A stretch of DNA of 64,000 bases from Mytilisepta virgata (Eukaryota; Mollusca; Bivalvia; Mytilida; Mytilidae): contig CM051521.1 of NCBI GenBank assembly GCA_028015205.1, forward strand, positions 89,256,513-89,320,512, in the 5' to 3' direction. The notes beneath the pieces are model-generated. The model worked only from the letters and a program-made list of their open reading frames with translations, did no database searches and was not told where the DNA came from. The translations under genes and the position numbers were made by a program. This document shows, one piece after another, positions 23,104 through 38,100 of this stretch (position 1 is its first letter; each line of letters opens with the position of its first letter).

Positions 23104-26100
23104 CTTCAATGAAAAGTAATTATAGGCTGAATGCAGATGACATGGAGATCTATTTATGTTATGTCCAAACCTGTTGATTGTTTTGTATGGGTTAATGGCT
23201 TTCTTTTGTAATTACATGCAGATACTTTGAATTCCTTTTTTATCTTGAGTATCACTTTTTATGATATAGTGAAAATATGTTGCTGTAATGACATTGAATT
23301 TTATAAATTTCTATTTATAATACAACCTGAAATAAGCACTTTGTCAAATACTTGAATTTGTAGTCCAAGAAAATAAGTAGTAGAGTTCAAGTACATATAA
23401 CAAAATCAAATTTATGGTAACCTAATAATAATAAATGCATTTTATGGGCATAACTTCTTCATAGCATTACAAAATAATGACATATTAAGGTCCTCTGTAC
23501 CCATAATTGCAGAGATTCTAAAAAAAATTAACTGCATACTAAGGTTACATATCCAACCCACAATATTTTTGTCGGGAAGAGCCCAAATCTTAACTGTCAA
23601 TAAAGTTATACACACCAAGGATAATGTTCATAATTGGGAATTTTTCAATCACAAATTGGGGAAAAAAATAGGTATTTTTCTATTGGGAATGAGTCTGTTT
23701 ACCGGACCTAAATGAATAGGTGAAAAATCAATGGTTTTTCCAAGCGGATTCACCCTGCTTTGTTTTTTGCTATTACTTTTCTATTCCTTATAACAATAAT
23801 CATTACTGGTTCCAATTTATTGTAATAAAAATGAAACAATATTCAAAGGTAAACTGAAATACTTGAATTCCCTATAAAAAAAAGTTCTCTTGTTATGTGC
23901 TTGTCATATCTATGTCAAGCGTGTCATTTTAAGAGCTAATTTAAAACTTTTGATTCTTTTATCCAAATGTAAAATATATGTTTCTTAATTGATTGTTCCA
24001 TTATCAGTCCAAATGATCTTGTGGTAGCCTGCTCGCCTCGAGTCGGGAAGGTCAACGATTCCATCATCAGGGAGGTCAAAGCAAAGATATTAAAATTGGT
24101 ATTTGCTGCTTCTCCGCCAAGCACACAACATCTAGGAGTAAGAGCAAAGATCGGCTGGTTGGCTCAGAATCAGTATAATGTGTCTGAGTGGGGTGATATG
24201 TCTTCCTGCAGACAGTTACCTCGTGAGCTAGCATGTTAAAAATCCAGCTTAGTGTGTCAGTCTAGTACAAAGCAGGGATCATATTCATAATCATATCAAC
24301 AGCTCTTTCCCACTGTCCTTAAACAATAATTCATCCATCCATCTGTTTTGTGTAAAACTATTCACCACATTATCTATATGTCATTGTCTTAGCTTCTCAT
24401 TGCTTACATGTATATAAAACATGTCAAAACCACCCGCTCTCAATATTTAAAAGTGAAAGTACTTTATTAATAGTATAATGTCCAGTATAATTACTGTGCA
24501 TATTGGTAGTAAGTCCGGTTACCTCTTGTCACCTTATAGCTGAACAATTATCCTTAGAACGGAAGTGGAGACAAATGACGAAACATGGAAACATGTCCGA
24601 TTGGTTCGGATCATCCTAACTTGTCGATAATTCCAGCAGTTAAAAAAACATATAGACCTAAATGTGTAAAAATTTCAGAAAAACACATTCATCCTCAATC
24701 AGTCAAAATCTGATTTGAATAGTGTCTATTGCAGTTAATACGCGATGACGGCCCAAGGAAATCGAGCCCTTAATTTTAGTAGTATAGATATACATAGTAC
24801 TGGTATGTTGAAATCCTGTCCATTTTTTTATATATCTAATGTAAATTCAACTTAATGTGTTTTTCTAAACAGTATTCTTACAGCCAAATGGCTGCAAGTA
24901 CAAATGTAAGCACCTTTTCTGATGCATGTATTTACCAGTAGTTAGTTTGTATGACCTTGCCTTTGGTACAGTATGATGTACACTTACCACTATATTCTCT
25001 AACATTTTAATGCCTTCCTGTTGTGTTAAACATTTTGAGTATGCCTGAAATGAACCAGAAAGGAAATTAGTAAAATATCCATCCCATTAGAGAAGTGCCC
25101 ATTTTGTTGATTTTGGCCCTTCCTGTTTCCATGAAAACAAGAGTGACAGTTTCAAGCACCTAATAATGCATCAAGGGTAAGAGTGGGTTGCTATCTTTAA
25201 ATCTATTCTTGCCAAGGGTAAAACTGTCTTATGTTTTAAGAGTTAATTTATGGAGGGCCAAAAATGCAATTTTGGGAATTTTTGTACTTTTGAAGGTACT
25301 CAAAGATTAAAACAAGCAATTCTAAAAATATTTCAAACACATTTAAATACCTGTACAACACATGAAAAAATGTTCAATAGCTAAGGAATTCCTCTTGAAT
25401 GCCCAAAAGGTAGTCCACTCCTCCCTTTTATTACATTAATATTGAATCTAAGGGTATTATATCAGACTTTGTAAACACAAACATGAATATCTGGTTCCCA
25501 AAGGTTACTCTTGTTTTACTTGCAATCAGGACTAAGTGAAAAGGTCCCAGTATAATAACATTAGAATCCCTGGGTTGCTCGAATTTGTATGAAAGGGTTA
25601 ACTTGTAGGAATTGTGCATTTGACGTCTTTCAACATAAAACATTATCTATGATAGAGCTCTAGATTGAAGTACTACAGTGAAAAGTACTGGTTACTTTTA
25701 GTACATATGTAATCTTTCATCTCATCTTTTACTAAATTTTGTATATATTATGGTACATAGTTTCTTTAGTTAAGGAATGTTTCCAATTTTTGAAGAGGTT
25801 ATATGATATAACCTGGTTTGCGCCAGTTTACAAAAATAAACTGCAAAGTGGTTTATGAATGCCGTAAACTGACCAAAACCAGGTTATTGAAGTGTAACCT
25901 GTTCAAAAATTGGAAACATTCCTTATAATTTAATTTCCAAACATAAGTACAGTGATTTCTCGATTCAAGCATTAAGAATGACATGGGACTATTTGAATTT
26001 ACAAGTGGCAGATTAATCCGTTGGTTTATATGTCACAAGAACAAACCAGGTTATACAGTATAACCAATGTTACTCTATGCTGTTCAGCTAATCAAAATGC

Positions 26101-29100
26101 AGTATTCAAATCAAATTAAATTATTTTAAAATAAACTTAAGATTTTATACACAGGTGATATAAAATGTTTAAGGATAATTGCTGTATTCATCAAATTCTT
26201 TCTTTACTAATATTGAAATTTACAATCAGATTTGATGCCCACATATGGAAATGCATCTTAAGTGTTTTAAGATTGAATCATTAGCATTTAGTCACGGTAA
26301 GTGCTGTTTTCATGCATATCAATACAAAAGGATTTTTGAAGAAAGGGGAGATAATGCAACCAGGATATGCCACTTACATTCATCAATATTCTTGGTGATG
26401 GGTAAACAGCAATAATAGCTTCTGCTATGTCTGGACTGACATTTTTGAACTGCAGTAGTTGATGTTTCCACACCTTTAGTAAACCATTACCAGACTTATC
26501 TACTTTGACGCCTGATGTGCCATCTTCATGGAATGAAAATATAGAGTTTAACCTGTCTTTTCTGAAACAGTATAAACATGTTATTGTAAATTATATTACA
26601 TTTTATAATTTTTTTTAAAAAACATCACAGGGGACACTGAATAGAATAGTGAAAAAATAACCTGTTCACAAAGAACAAATTGTCACAAATTGAACACAAG
26701 GCACTACAATATAATCATGCCTCTTCAATTAATACTACACAATTCAAATATTTTAGTCAAAAAACAAATACAATACTTTATTGGATACTAATCTTTGTAT
26801 TGATGTTACAACCATCATTTAGATAGTCAACAAACAAATGAAATTTAATATCCTAGAAAATATGTATTTTAATAAACCTTGAAAAGTAATATCCATTAAG
26901 CCATGATGAATCCACAAAGATCTTTTATCTTACTTTGCAGGTTTTTCAGCTACAGCTTTAGTATATGTTTTGACAATATCAGTTATTTCTTCATTCGATT
27001 CCAACATCTGGACTACACATCCTGTCAACAACTGGACATCTGCACAAGCCTATATAAAAAAAGTAATTTTTTTGCTATTGGCACATACTTAAGAACTTGG
27101 TCACACAAACACTCCAGGGACTATAAAAAACAGTTCAAACCAAATGGAAGTCTAAGTAATGAAAGCTTTATAGAGTTCAGACGTGATTTTGACAACAGGG
27201 AAAACAGAGCAGAATGATACTTTGGCAGCCATTTAACTTTGTATAATAAACAGAGATGAAAGTGGGTTTTGTTGAAAAAAAGAGGAAACTTCAGGCAGGG
27301 GGTTTGGTGGTTGCCCAAGCTCCCAAGCCGGGTCCAGGGGGTAAGGCCCCCAGAAGCTCCTGAGATTCTTACATCTCCTGAGTGAAATACTTAGAGAGAT
27401 TGCATATACCATGTATTTCAATATTTACCAAATTTATAAAAACTTCAGGAAACCTATAAGAAAAATTAAGAACAAGTGAGTTTCTAGAGAAATTATCAGA
27501 TATATATATATGCAAATTTAATTACTATACTACTTTTCTTTACTGCTTCACTACAGTAATGCAATGCTTACTGCTTTACAAAAATGTATAACTTCCAATT
27601 CAATATGTCATTTTATTATTTTTGGTATCTTTCCCATATCCTTTCTACCTAATCAGTACTTCACATTTTTGTTACATATTTAAAAAACATGGAAGTTTCC
27701 TTTCCTAAGTTAGTGTTACATTCTATTAGCATTGATTAATAAAAGTTCATAAGATATCAACTTATAAGTTCCAATCCTCTCTGCCAATTTATCATAATAC
27801 AGTATAGAAAGAGCGTTATTATGATAATTCACCGTGATAGTGGTACAACTGGTCTAAGTGGCATTGCTTTAACTTTTTTCTGTTTGACCAATCTTCTTAC
27901 TTTCTTTTGCATCAAGAGTGATAGCTGTGAATCCTTTATATGCAAAAGAAAGTAAGAAGACTGATCAAACAGAAATAAAGTTATTGCCATACCACTAAGA
28001 AGGGTGGTGCCACTATCACAGTGATGTATCACAGTAACACCCCTTCTGTACCGTAAAATTATATTTTCAAATCCTAGTCTTTGAACATCATGTCCATTTT
28101 TAAATTTCAAAAAAAAAAAGAATGAGTCAATCAATGAAAAAAACACAAGTTTTTGAACACCAGAGGTCTTTGATTTGTAAATTATGTGGCCTTACCTAGT
28201 TTTTTCCAACCAGGCAAACCTAACTTTATTTTTAACTCCTTGGTCAATTTCTTTAACCATCAATTCATCCTTTTTCTCGATTATTTTCATTTTAAATATT
28301 TCACTGCTTTAAACTTTATCTGTCACGGTCGAGTAAAGTATGTAAGCAATGAACTCATACCGTGTCTAATCTAAACTGCATCAAATAAACCACTAGTGCG
28401 TCGGCAACCATTCTGAAACTGGTTTACTATTCCCAAAATGGTTATCGGTAGTATGCCGTATAAATAGTTAATTGTTTACAATAACAACAAAAGCGATATA
28501 CAGAATCACCAATCACCCAAATAATCATATCGATTTTACTGATCTTTTCTCTGAGCGACTTTATGACAAAAATAAAAGCGTAAAACACACAAAATCTGGA
28601 AAGCAATGGCGAAATTCAGACCTGCCAACTATCCCGATTTTGGCGGTATTATCCCGATTTTCATGCCTCAACCCGAATCCCGATATCGGGTTCCTAAAAC
28701 AAGCAAAAAACCCGATTTTCATAAATTATACCCGAGAAAATGTTATTCTTACCGATTTCCGGAGATATTATCCAATCAAATTCATCGTAGTATCTGATAT
28801 TCGGATCATGTTGGTTTACCTGAGGATTATCGATCTGTTTTGACACAAAGTATTATGTAAACATATACTCGTGCCTCAATAAAATCAATGATTTGTCAAA
28901 GTTTTATGGGTGTTAATTGGTAATAAAATTATTGATCTTTGTTATTAATACCGATCAGCTTGGGAGTTACATAACTGTTTTAATTTTTTACTTATCATTT
29001 AATTGAGATTAATATTCTAATCAAGTTAACTATTCTTTAATCAGGTGAACATAGTTAATAATTATTTTAATAACTGATCAAAAGAATTTGGCAAATTAAA

Positions 29101-32100
29101 CGTAAAGGCTTGGATGCTGTTTGCACATTGAGACAATTGTTATAAAAAGGATATGATAATTGGAATTGAATCATAACAGTTCAAACTATCACAATGGTTG
29201 TTACTCCACCCAGCAAGAAAAAACGTTTGCCATAAACAAATGAACCAAATGAAAGAAACATCTTTACACAGAATGATACACACAGCATCAAAACAATCTC
29301 AAGAGTTCAAGAAACAAACCAAAATTGATCCTAAATATACATGAAATACTTTCTACTGGACATTATAAAAAAAAAACAGTCATAAGATGAAGCGATACAT
29401 TAAAATTTTTTCCCCGGGGAAAATCCCCCATGGAGGTTTTCAAAAGTTGGCAGGTCTGGAAATTGAGACCTCACCCCACACCCTCCCTAAACTTTTACGT
29501 TTTTGCATGTATCTCAAAAATGACCCCACCGGCAACTGAAAAAGCGAAAATCTACGGATTCACGGAAAACTTTTAATCCCTGAATAAAGGAACTGTAATG
29601 AACAAATCCGGATTTCCAAAAGCAGAAGAAAACCATGACTGACAAAATTTTGGAAGAAGGCAACCGAAGGACCCTTGCACCAAATTTTAGTCTTAATAGA
29701 CCCAGAGGTTTCAGTGGAGAGATCTTGAAATAAAAGTTTACGACAACGACAGCAGACGACGGATGCAAAGTGATGGCAATGGCTCACCTGAAGCTTTGGT
29801 CTAGGTGAGAAAAAAAACATGTCTGCTACACAAGACTTTAACTTAAATTTATTGTCCCATGAAATAATCTATTATTTAATTTAATAACTTCAAAAATATT
29901 GAAATTATTAAATCTATAAATTACTTATAATCACCTCTTCTATATCAATCCTTGATATTATAGTGTTAACATTTTTCTTCTTTTTTGTAACCTCTGAACT
30001 TTGACCTGTAGACAATACTGCCTCTCTATGTTGTCTCTGCTTTATATTTTTCAGTTCTCTACAACAAAGAACTTAATGAATTATTTGAAATACACCTAAA
30101 ATTCAGGTACATATATTTCTTTTCTTGTAATGAAGTTTGTATGTTAAATGTGATGCAACATGCAGGTTTTTTTATCAAATGAAGCAAATTTTTTTTAAAA
30201 AAACTTTTGTAAATATTTCAGTATATTTCTTTTAACATATATCATTGGTAGGTTTCTTTATAAGATGGAAATCATGCAACATGACATATACGTTAGGATA
30301 GATGTCAGGGATAGAGAAGGTCAACTTAATTGTATAACATAAAGTCAGTGATCTTTTGCACTTCATTATATGAAAATATAAAATAATTACATGTTAGAGA
30401 CTAAAGGATAGTTTTACAAAACTTTTATTTTTCTTAAAATGAAAGACTTCTTTAGTTTTACCTCTTTTATGTTGCCTAAAATATTTCTCTAATCCAATCA
30501 CCAGTGGAGTCATAAAAATTAATCAGTTTTTTCTTAAAATGAAAGAATTCTTTAGTTTTACTTCTTTTATGTTACCTAAAATATTTATCTAGTCCAATCA
30601 CTAGTGGGGTTATTTCTATTGTTGGTCTATGCTTCTGTATCGTTTGTATGTACTGTTGTAGAGTTGTCTCCCCTCTTATCTGACCCTGAAACAAGGAAAA
30701 AACATTTAGTGAGCAAGCTCAAGTATAATGCATTTAAAAAAACTTTAAAAAATAAACAGCCATTTATTTTCTCTAAAAAAATTCCATTGTATGCAATATT
30801 TTTTATCTGTTTGATTTCATGAAAGATCTTACTGGTTATTGGTAAATAGAGATAATTTTCCTGGGCCGAAAAAAAAACAGTAATGCTATACCGGAAGCCA
30901 TATTGCTATGTATAATTAAGAAACCATTAAGGAAAAATCCAAACTACAAAAAATGGAAATCTGCTCAAAACGGAATAAAGTCATCTCTGGGTAAAAGTGT
31001 TTTTATGGAGTCAATGTTCATCCTATATATCAGAATGTGTACAATGTAAATATATGACATTTAAGTACCTGTCTGTAGTTATCCACCATTTTTACAAAGT
31101 CAGAAACTGGTATAACAGTTAAAGCTTGATCTTCTAAAACTTCTTTCTTCAGTGCTTCAACCTAAATTCATAAATATGACCATAATAATACTATGTCACT
31201 CTTTGTAGAATGTGCTTATTACAAGACTTGTATTTTTTTGTTTCATCCTTTTTTGTTAACTATTATCAATTTCTCACATTTTGATCTTTTGCTCTGAAAC
31301 CCTAAGAAAACTAGATACCCTAATGATGCTTTTGCCAAGTTTGGTTCCATTTGTTCAAGTAGTTTCAAACTAAGATTTAACAACGGACAATGGACGAGGG
31401 ACGCCAAGTGATGACAATCACTCACATCACCCTTTGGGTCAGGTGAGCTAAAAATAAACTAAAACTATATAGCATCTATTGAACAAAATTTTAAAAAGTT
31501 AGCATATTTTTCCATGTTGGATTTAGCTTGTCCAGGTATGCTCAAAAATTTCTTGAAATCATAAGTCTTCTCTGAAACTGAAAGGCATAATGAACCTTGA
31601 TATCTATAAAGAACCTATTTAAAGCTGACATATTTTGTCCATGTTAGACAGAGAGGCCGTCATAGGCAATTCTATTTTCTGACTGGTTTATTTTTTTCAT
31701 AAATGAACTTTTAATGCATCCTGTATACCATATTTTAATTTCACTACTAATCATTAAAATTTAGAACATATTTCCTTTTTAAAACATACTGGTAACTTAA
31801 CTTAATTAGTTAAACTTTTGAAGGTGATAATATTGCTAATGGCTACCATAATTACCACTTGTTTACCTGTGACCCCTTTTCTATCCATTCAGTAACAGTT
31901 CTTTTCCAACATATAGTAAATGGTAATCCGTGTTCCTCGGTAACACAGGGCACCTTCAGTTCTTCAGCTGCTTTAAATATAGCTGCCCCCAATCCACAAT
32001 CATTTATGATGTGCTGGTCTAATATAATTTTCATAAACTGAAAATATAATGTCAGCTTATAGCTAAAAAGTTTTCAACACTGAACCACTTCACACTGACA

Positions 32101-35100
32101 TACTAAATCTATTAAAACCGCAAAAAGTTTGTTTTTTAAGGAGTTAAAACTGTTTCATATTAACAATTGTTTGTTGTTTTATGGGAAATGATGCTAATAA
32201 TCAATTAAAATATTCATAAATGAAAATAAATGAAATGTTTTCTTATTGTATAATTCAATTATAAATATAACAAAAACATATAATATTCCTGGATAATGGT
32301 AAAAAGATTTTCTTTGTGAGAAAAAACTATAAAATTCAACTAGTCAAAGCAGCCCGCTGCATATCCCCACGCTCTCTTGTGTTTTTGAAATCCATACAAT
32401 CCAAACTAGTGCTATTGCTATAGTGATTCCAAATATATATGGTTGCTAAGTAGAAATCATAAATAAAGTAGTCTTTCAGGAAATTTACTAAAATTGGAAT
32501 CACATATTTTGAAATTCAACTGATCTTAAAGCTAATATGAAACAAAACAAGAGGCTCAAAAGAGCCTGTATCGCTCACCTGGAGTCATTGGATTGGGTTT
32601 TCATTGGACAATTAATCAACAAACCAAGTTTTTTGCAATTGGTTCAATTGTCAAAGGGAAAATCTGTTGAAGATTTATTTTTCATAAGATTTAATGTTAA
32701 AATATGTTCCCTGATGGTGGTACTGTAGTCCTGGCAGGAAGTTGACAAAATTGACCAGGAATAAGGGTGAACCTTAAATAAATGTAACAGAACCCGACCT
32801 CAAATTACACAAACCAATAACTCCTAAATAGAATTTGGGATTCCCTTCAAAATTTCAGGGTATGTAGATCTCAACATGGCAAACATTTTTCAATTTACAT
32901 TTCACTTCTATCTCAAATAGTTTTGGAGAGAAATGCAAAAATGTTAAAATTTTGAAAATTTGACAAAAAAAGGGCAACAACTCATAAATGGGTTTTAGGA
33001 TTTCCTTTAAAATTTCAGGGTATGTAGATCTCAACATGGCAAACATTTTTCAAATTTACATTTCACTTCTATCTCAAATAGTTTTGGAGATAAATGACGA
33101 AAAATGTTAAATTTTGAAAATTTTACGAAAAAAGGGCAATAACTCCTAAATGGGTTTTAGGATTTCCTTCAAAATTTCAGGTTAGGTAGATCTTGTCATG
33201 CTGATCAATTTTACCCCGTCAGATTTTTTATATCTGTAACGGTTTTTAAGATATAAGCCAAAAACAACACATGCACCCCTATATTCTATTTTTAGCTACG
33301 ACAGCCATGTTTTATGTCAGATCAAAATAAATTGATGATTGTTTGTAGAGGACATGTCATAGATCATTCCAATAAAGTTTCAAACCAATCGGCCCAGCGG
33401 TTTCAGAGGAGAAGATTTTTGAAAATCAGCCAATCAGAAACAAGAATTGCCTCTGGTGGCCATGTTTCTTGACCAATCAGAACTAAATGAGGAAATTTTG
33501 TTGAAAACCTTCCATACACCACTCATGCAAAGTTTCGTTGGAATTGGCCAAATGGTTTCTGAGGAGAAGATGTTTGAATGAAAAGCTAACGACGGACGGA
33601 GGACGGACGCCAAGTGATGGCAAAAGCTCACCCTGGCAATAGCCAGGTGAGCTAAAAATGTATAGTTGATAAGTAAAATTCCCAAAATAATAGCCTAACA
33701 TACTTTCAGGAAATTTACCAAAATTGGAATCACATATTTTTTAAATCCATACAACCCAAACTAGTGCTGTTGGTATAGCGATTCCAAATATACATGATTG
33801 CTATTATCTTGAGTCTTTCAGAAAATTGGAATCACATATTTTTGAAATCCAAATGATCTTGATAAGTCTTAAAGCTCTTATGATAAAAACTAAAGGCTCA
33901 GAGGGCTGAGCCTGTATCGCTCACCTAGCATGAAACCCATTTTTATTGATGTACCTTAAAGAGAGAAGTCACTTCTCCCTATCATTATGAAGTGTGGTAA
34001 GCCTTATAGGAACCAAGTTTTCCTTCACCAAGGTCCTTCTACTTAGGCCTAAAATAAAATATTGTTTGTTTGCCTTTTTCCGACCGACCGTCAAAAATCG
34101 GGCCGAGTGACAAAATTTTATTGCTCTTAAATTTTATAAATTTTTTTTTTATAAGATCGATCGCTCCCGGAATCTCGGGTCGTTTCCGCACCTGTGCCGG
34201 TTTTTTTCTTTTAACTATCGGTATCAATGAGATGCTTCGGTTTCGCTATGTAAGCGCCGTTTAAGTCAAGCGTTTGTGGGACAATTTCGTGAAAACCGCA
34301 TGTCATTGTTGTCATGTTGCGAAGCTGATGGAGGGTACCGAGTTCTTTACGATATCTTTGTCTGTAAAACTTGACACTGGGAACAAAGCAAAACTACTGG
34401 TTTCCAACAGGCTCTTTAGATTCAAAGCAACATGTACCTGGGAAGATGTTTACTCCGATGTTTTGGAAGAAACTTTTGACATGAAGAAAACTGATTTTGT
34501 GACCGTCTCTGTGTCAAATAAAGCCTGCACTGACACTTTCGAGCCCATCTCCATAGTCCAAAATTTCGATAGGAGCTTAAAGTACGTGATATTTACAGTC
34601 CACCGGGAAGCTGGTCCAGAAGGAAGTTCTACACCTGTACAGAGTCAGAGAAAAGATGCATTTGCGGTATTGATGGAAAAAGAAACACAAATTGACAAAC
34701 ACCCTCCTAAAATTAGAGAAGATTTGGATGTAATGAATGGTTGGCATTACTTGAAACCAAGACATTATACCCTGATCTATCTTTGCTTGCAATGAACACG
34801 CTCCTTTAGGATAAGGGGGGGCTGCCCCATTCATTGCAAAATTTCTCTCTCTTGAAACCCAATCTGTGTGGCCTATCTAATTCTAAAATTCAATATTTGA
34901 AATATCAGACAGATGTATATAGCTTTAACTATAAAATAGAAGAAAAAAAAATTGTTTTTCGCCGAAGTTTGGCTCGGGAAAAAAATCCATAGCCTCTCCC
35001 CCCTATAAAATCAAATGGTTGCTGCCTTAGCATACTGGGGCTGAAGCCATAAGCGGGTTAGGGAGGTGGGTCATTCTGTCTGTCCTGCAAAAGGGTACAA

Positions 35101-38100
35101 AGTTTCACACCGATTACCTTGATACGGAAACATGGATGGGAAGATGCCTCATTGAGCATTTAATTAGACATGTTACTCTACTTTTCTTTGATTTTTTAAT
35201 ACTATTTTCTGGGAGCAAATTCCTCTATGAAATATATCTCTTTTTCAGGGAAAGAGCTCCTGTTTAATGCATACGTGACCGTTATATCTTCCACTCTTTC
35301 ACTGCTAGATGAACCTCCATCAAATTTGATAAAATAAAATATTTTCCCTACCTACCTACCCTCCCCTCTCAAGGTACAGTCGGAAAAAGGCAAACAAACA
35401 TTATTTTAAGGCTGGCCTTACAGGTCAGCATATTCTAAAATTTGGCACTTCTCCAGAAGATTTTTGCATGTATTTCCCATAGGGTCTTATGTTAACATAA
35501 GTCCTCTGCTGGTGGCCATGTTTGTCGCCTGATCTAAACAAAATGAGGAAACTTTGTACAAAACCTCCAACAGATGCTTCCTGTCAAATCTTGTTCTCTT
35601 TGGCCAAGCGGTTTCAAAGAAGATTATCAACCGATGAAAGACATGAACTGCCCATGGCTGTCAAGTTTTGTTCCATTCGGCCAAGCGATTTCAGAGAAAA
35701 TTTTTTTATATCAACCAATCAGAAACAAGAACTGCCCATGGTGGCCATATTTGTAGTCTGAAATGAGGAAAATTTATAAAGGACCTCCCATATATGCTTC
35801 CTGTCAAGTTTTGTTCCATTTGGCAGAGTAGTTTCAGAGGGGAGGATTTTTTAAAACTCAGCCAATCAGAAACAACAATTGCCCATGGCGGCCATGTTTG
35901 TTGTCCGATCGGGATGAAATGAGCAGTCTTTATAAAGGACCTTACATAGATTTATTCCATTTGGCCCAGTGGTTTCAGAGAAGATTAAAATGTGAAAAGT
36001 TTACGGATGACGGACGCCAAGTGATGACAAAAGCTCAGATGGCCTTTGGTCAGGTGAGCTAATAACATGAGAGGAGTTGCGTGATAAAGGAATAATGTAT
36101 CCTAAGGCTGCCTGTTTAGACGAGCCCCCAGGGGCACTATTCAAATCCCAGTGGTTATTGAGATTATCCTTGACATAACTAACTTACGCACGTATGCCAA
36201 ACAGCAAAACAATATCCTTGCACGGGGATAATAAGGGTTCATGAAAGGGGAGAATTTTCACATTTTCACATATTCTTAAAAGTTTTATCATGACAATAAA
36301 TGACATTCACACATATTTTCTTTAAATAATATAATATTAGTGAGCCCTCTGACGATGACAGCATTGTTGACAACAGGAATTACCAGTTGTTTACCAAACG
36401 TAAATATTTGATCTGGAAAAATATATAATACATGTATAGGTCCTATTAAATCCTCATTGAGAATCTACAGCATACTGTATGTTTTAGGTATGATACCTCT
36501 AAAGATTTGTTCCATGCTCCCATTTGTTTCTTCCTTTCTCCTTCTAATTTCCTTATCTGTGAATTCTTTTTTTTTTCCTGGAGCTTCCTTTCCCTTTCAC
36601 TTTCTCTTTCTGCTTTTCTTTTCTCAGCAGTTTCTTTCTTCATCTAATATATATATTAAAAAGATGATAAACTAACATCTTAAATATATGATAAGCCAAT
36701 TTAATACAAGATTTCTGTGAAATAAATTCAACAAAACCCTGAATTACCTTTAATTTGAATGTCAAATTTGTTTGTAACACACATTACATACAGAATAAAT
36801 TCTGTTACAATGTAGTTGGAGTCTTGAAAGTTTCAAAATTCAATGACATCACTTAATAATTTGTTTCATGAGTATTTTATTATTTATGAATGCTTTACCT
36901 GAGCTTGTTTCTTTTTGTCTTCAATTTCTTCTGGAGTTCTTTTTCGTTTGGCATGTTTTTCAGTCAGATGAGTATCAGTGCTGCTTACTTCAGATAAACA
37001 TGTATTTGTATCTAATGAATATTTATAAGTCATCTGCTGAGATTCATATAATCTTATGCTACCTAAATCTTGTGAATCAGTATGAAAATCACAACTCTCA
37101 GTTTCAAGTTCATTAATATTATTACTTTCGTTAGTTGAAATTTCAATTGATTTACTCAAGATTTTGTCTCTCACTGGTTCATCAAGTTCCTCCATATCGT
37201 TAGTACTTAATACACCATCAAATGAGCTTTTTGAAATGTTTGAATTTTGTTTTCCTAGTAAGCGATCCCTGAGAGACAGAGGTTGAACAATTTCTACATC
37301 GTTTTCAATATCAGAACTGTCCGATATAAAGTCATTCTTATTAAATGGAATTTTCCTTGAAGTTTTTGTGTGCAAACTTTCATCCTTTATAGGATGTGAT
37401 ACACTACACATGTTTATTGCTTCTGTTTTAAACTCTGATACTTTGTTGGTGTTGCTGTTTGTTTGTCTTTTAAACTGGAATGCTATCTCTGGAAGATCAT
37501 CATCAGAATCAAATCCATTATCTTGCATGCTTGTCTGAAAATTTAAGGTAGAAAATTAACATTCATTATACACCATTTCAAGTAAATTGATAATCTAACT
37601 AATTTAATATCCTTCCATTCAATGACTCTTGACCTTCCATTTTGACTTAAACAGGTATATATATCTGGTTGCTAAGGACTTTTTCATAGGATTCTATGGA
37701 CTTTTTCAATGACCTTGACCCCCCATTTTACTTTCAAGTTATGCTCTAAACATCTGTGAAAATATGCACGTCAGACCATTCTTTTCACTGATAAGGCCAA
37801 AAAAAAAGGTACGTTTCCTGTTGCATGTCCAAAAAAAATAGGGTTGGTAGGTAGGTTTTTTTTTTTTAATTCTTTTTTTTTTGGAGGGTGGGCTGCTTCC
37901 ATTGTGTTTTTTGTGTATTTTTATAATCAATCTGTTATTCTTTCAGGCTATTTTCATCAGTTCATTGTGTAAATTATATAAGATGTGATGAGTCAGTGTT
38001 CAAAAATCACAGAAGACATGGCAGTGATTTCCAGCCTATAAAATTTTCAAACTTGGCCATTATTGGCGGCCATTTGTTTTACATCAATCACGGTCAATAA

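Larger units (their letters stand above)
33891..36060 (-). mobile_element. Family A Helentron-like element carrying a nested transposon
   Basis: On -, starts AGCTCACCTGACCAAAGGCC (36060) and ends AGGTGAGCGATACAGGCTCAG...GAGCC (near 33891). It is split by the 1372-bp element at 34046-35417. Confidence 0.65.

Noticed and set aside
23936..24124. A - strand frame (RSFGLIMEQSIKKHIF) that looked like the last EME1 exon
   Set aside because: It overlaps a tRNA-type SINE head and lacks a usable acceptor; the true terminal exon with RRGAGVLETTRRVG is at 23103-22993.
28472..28843. Frames of 123 and 63 codons
   Set aside because: They span the boundary of the hAT-like element and show no conserved domain.
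36457..36675. A + frame opposite EME1 exon 3
   Set aside because: Antisense shadow of the Lys/Glu/Arg-rich exon.
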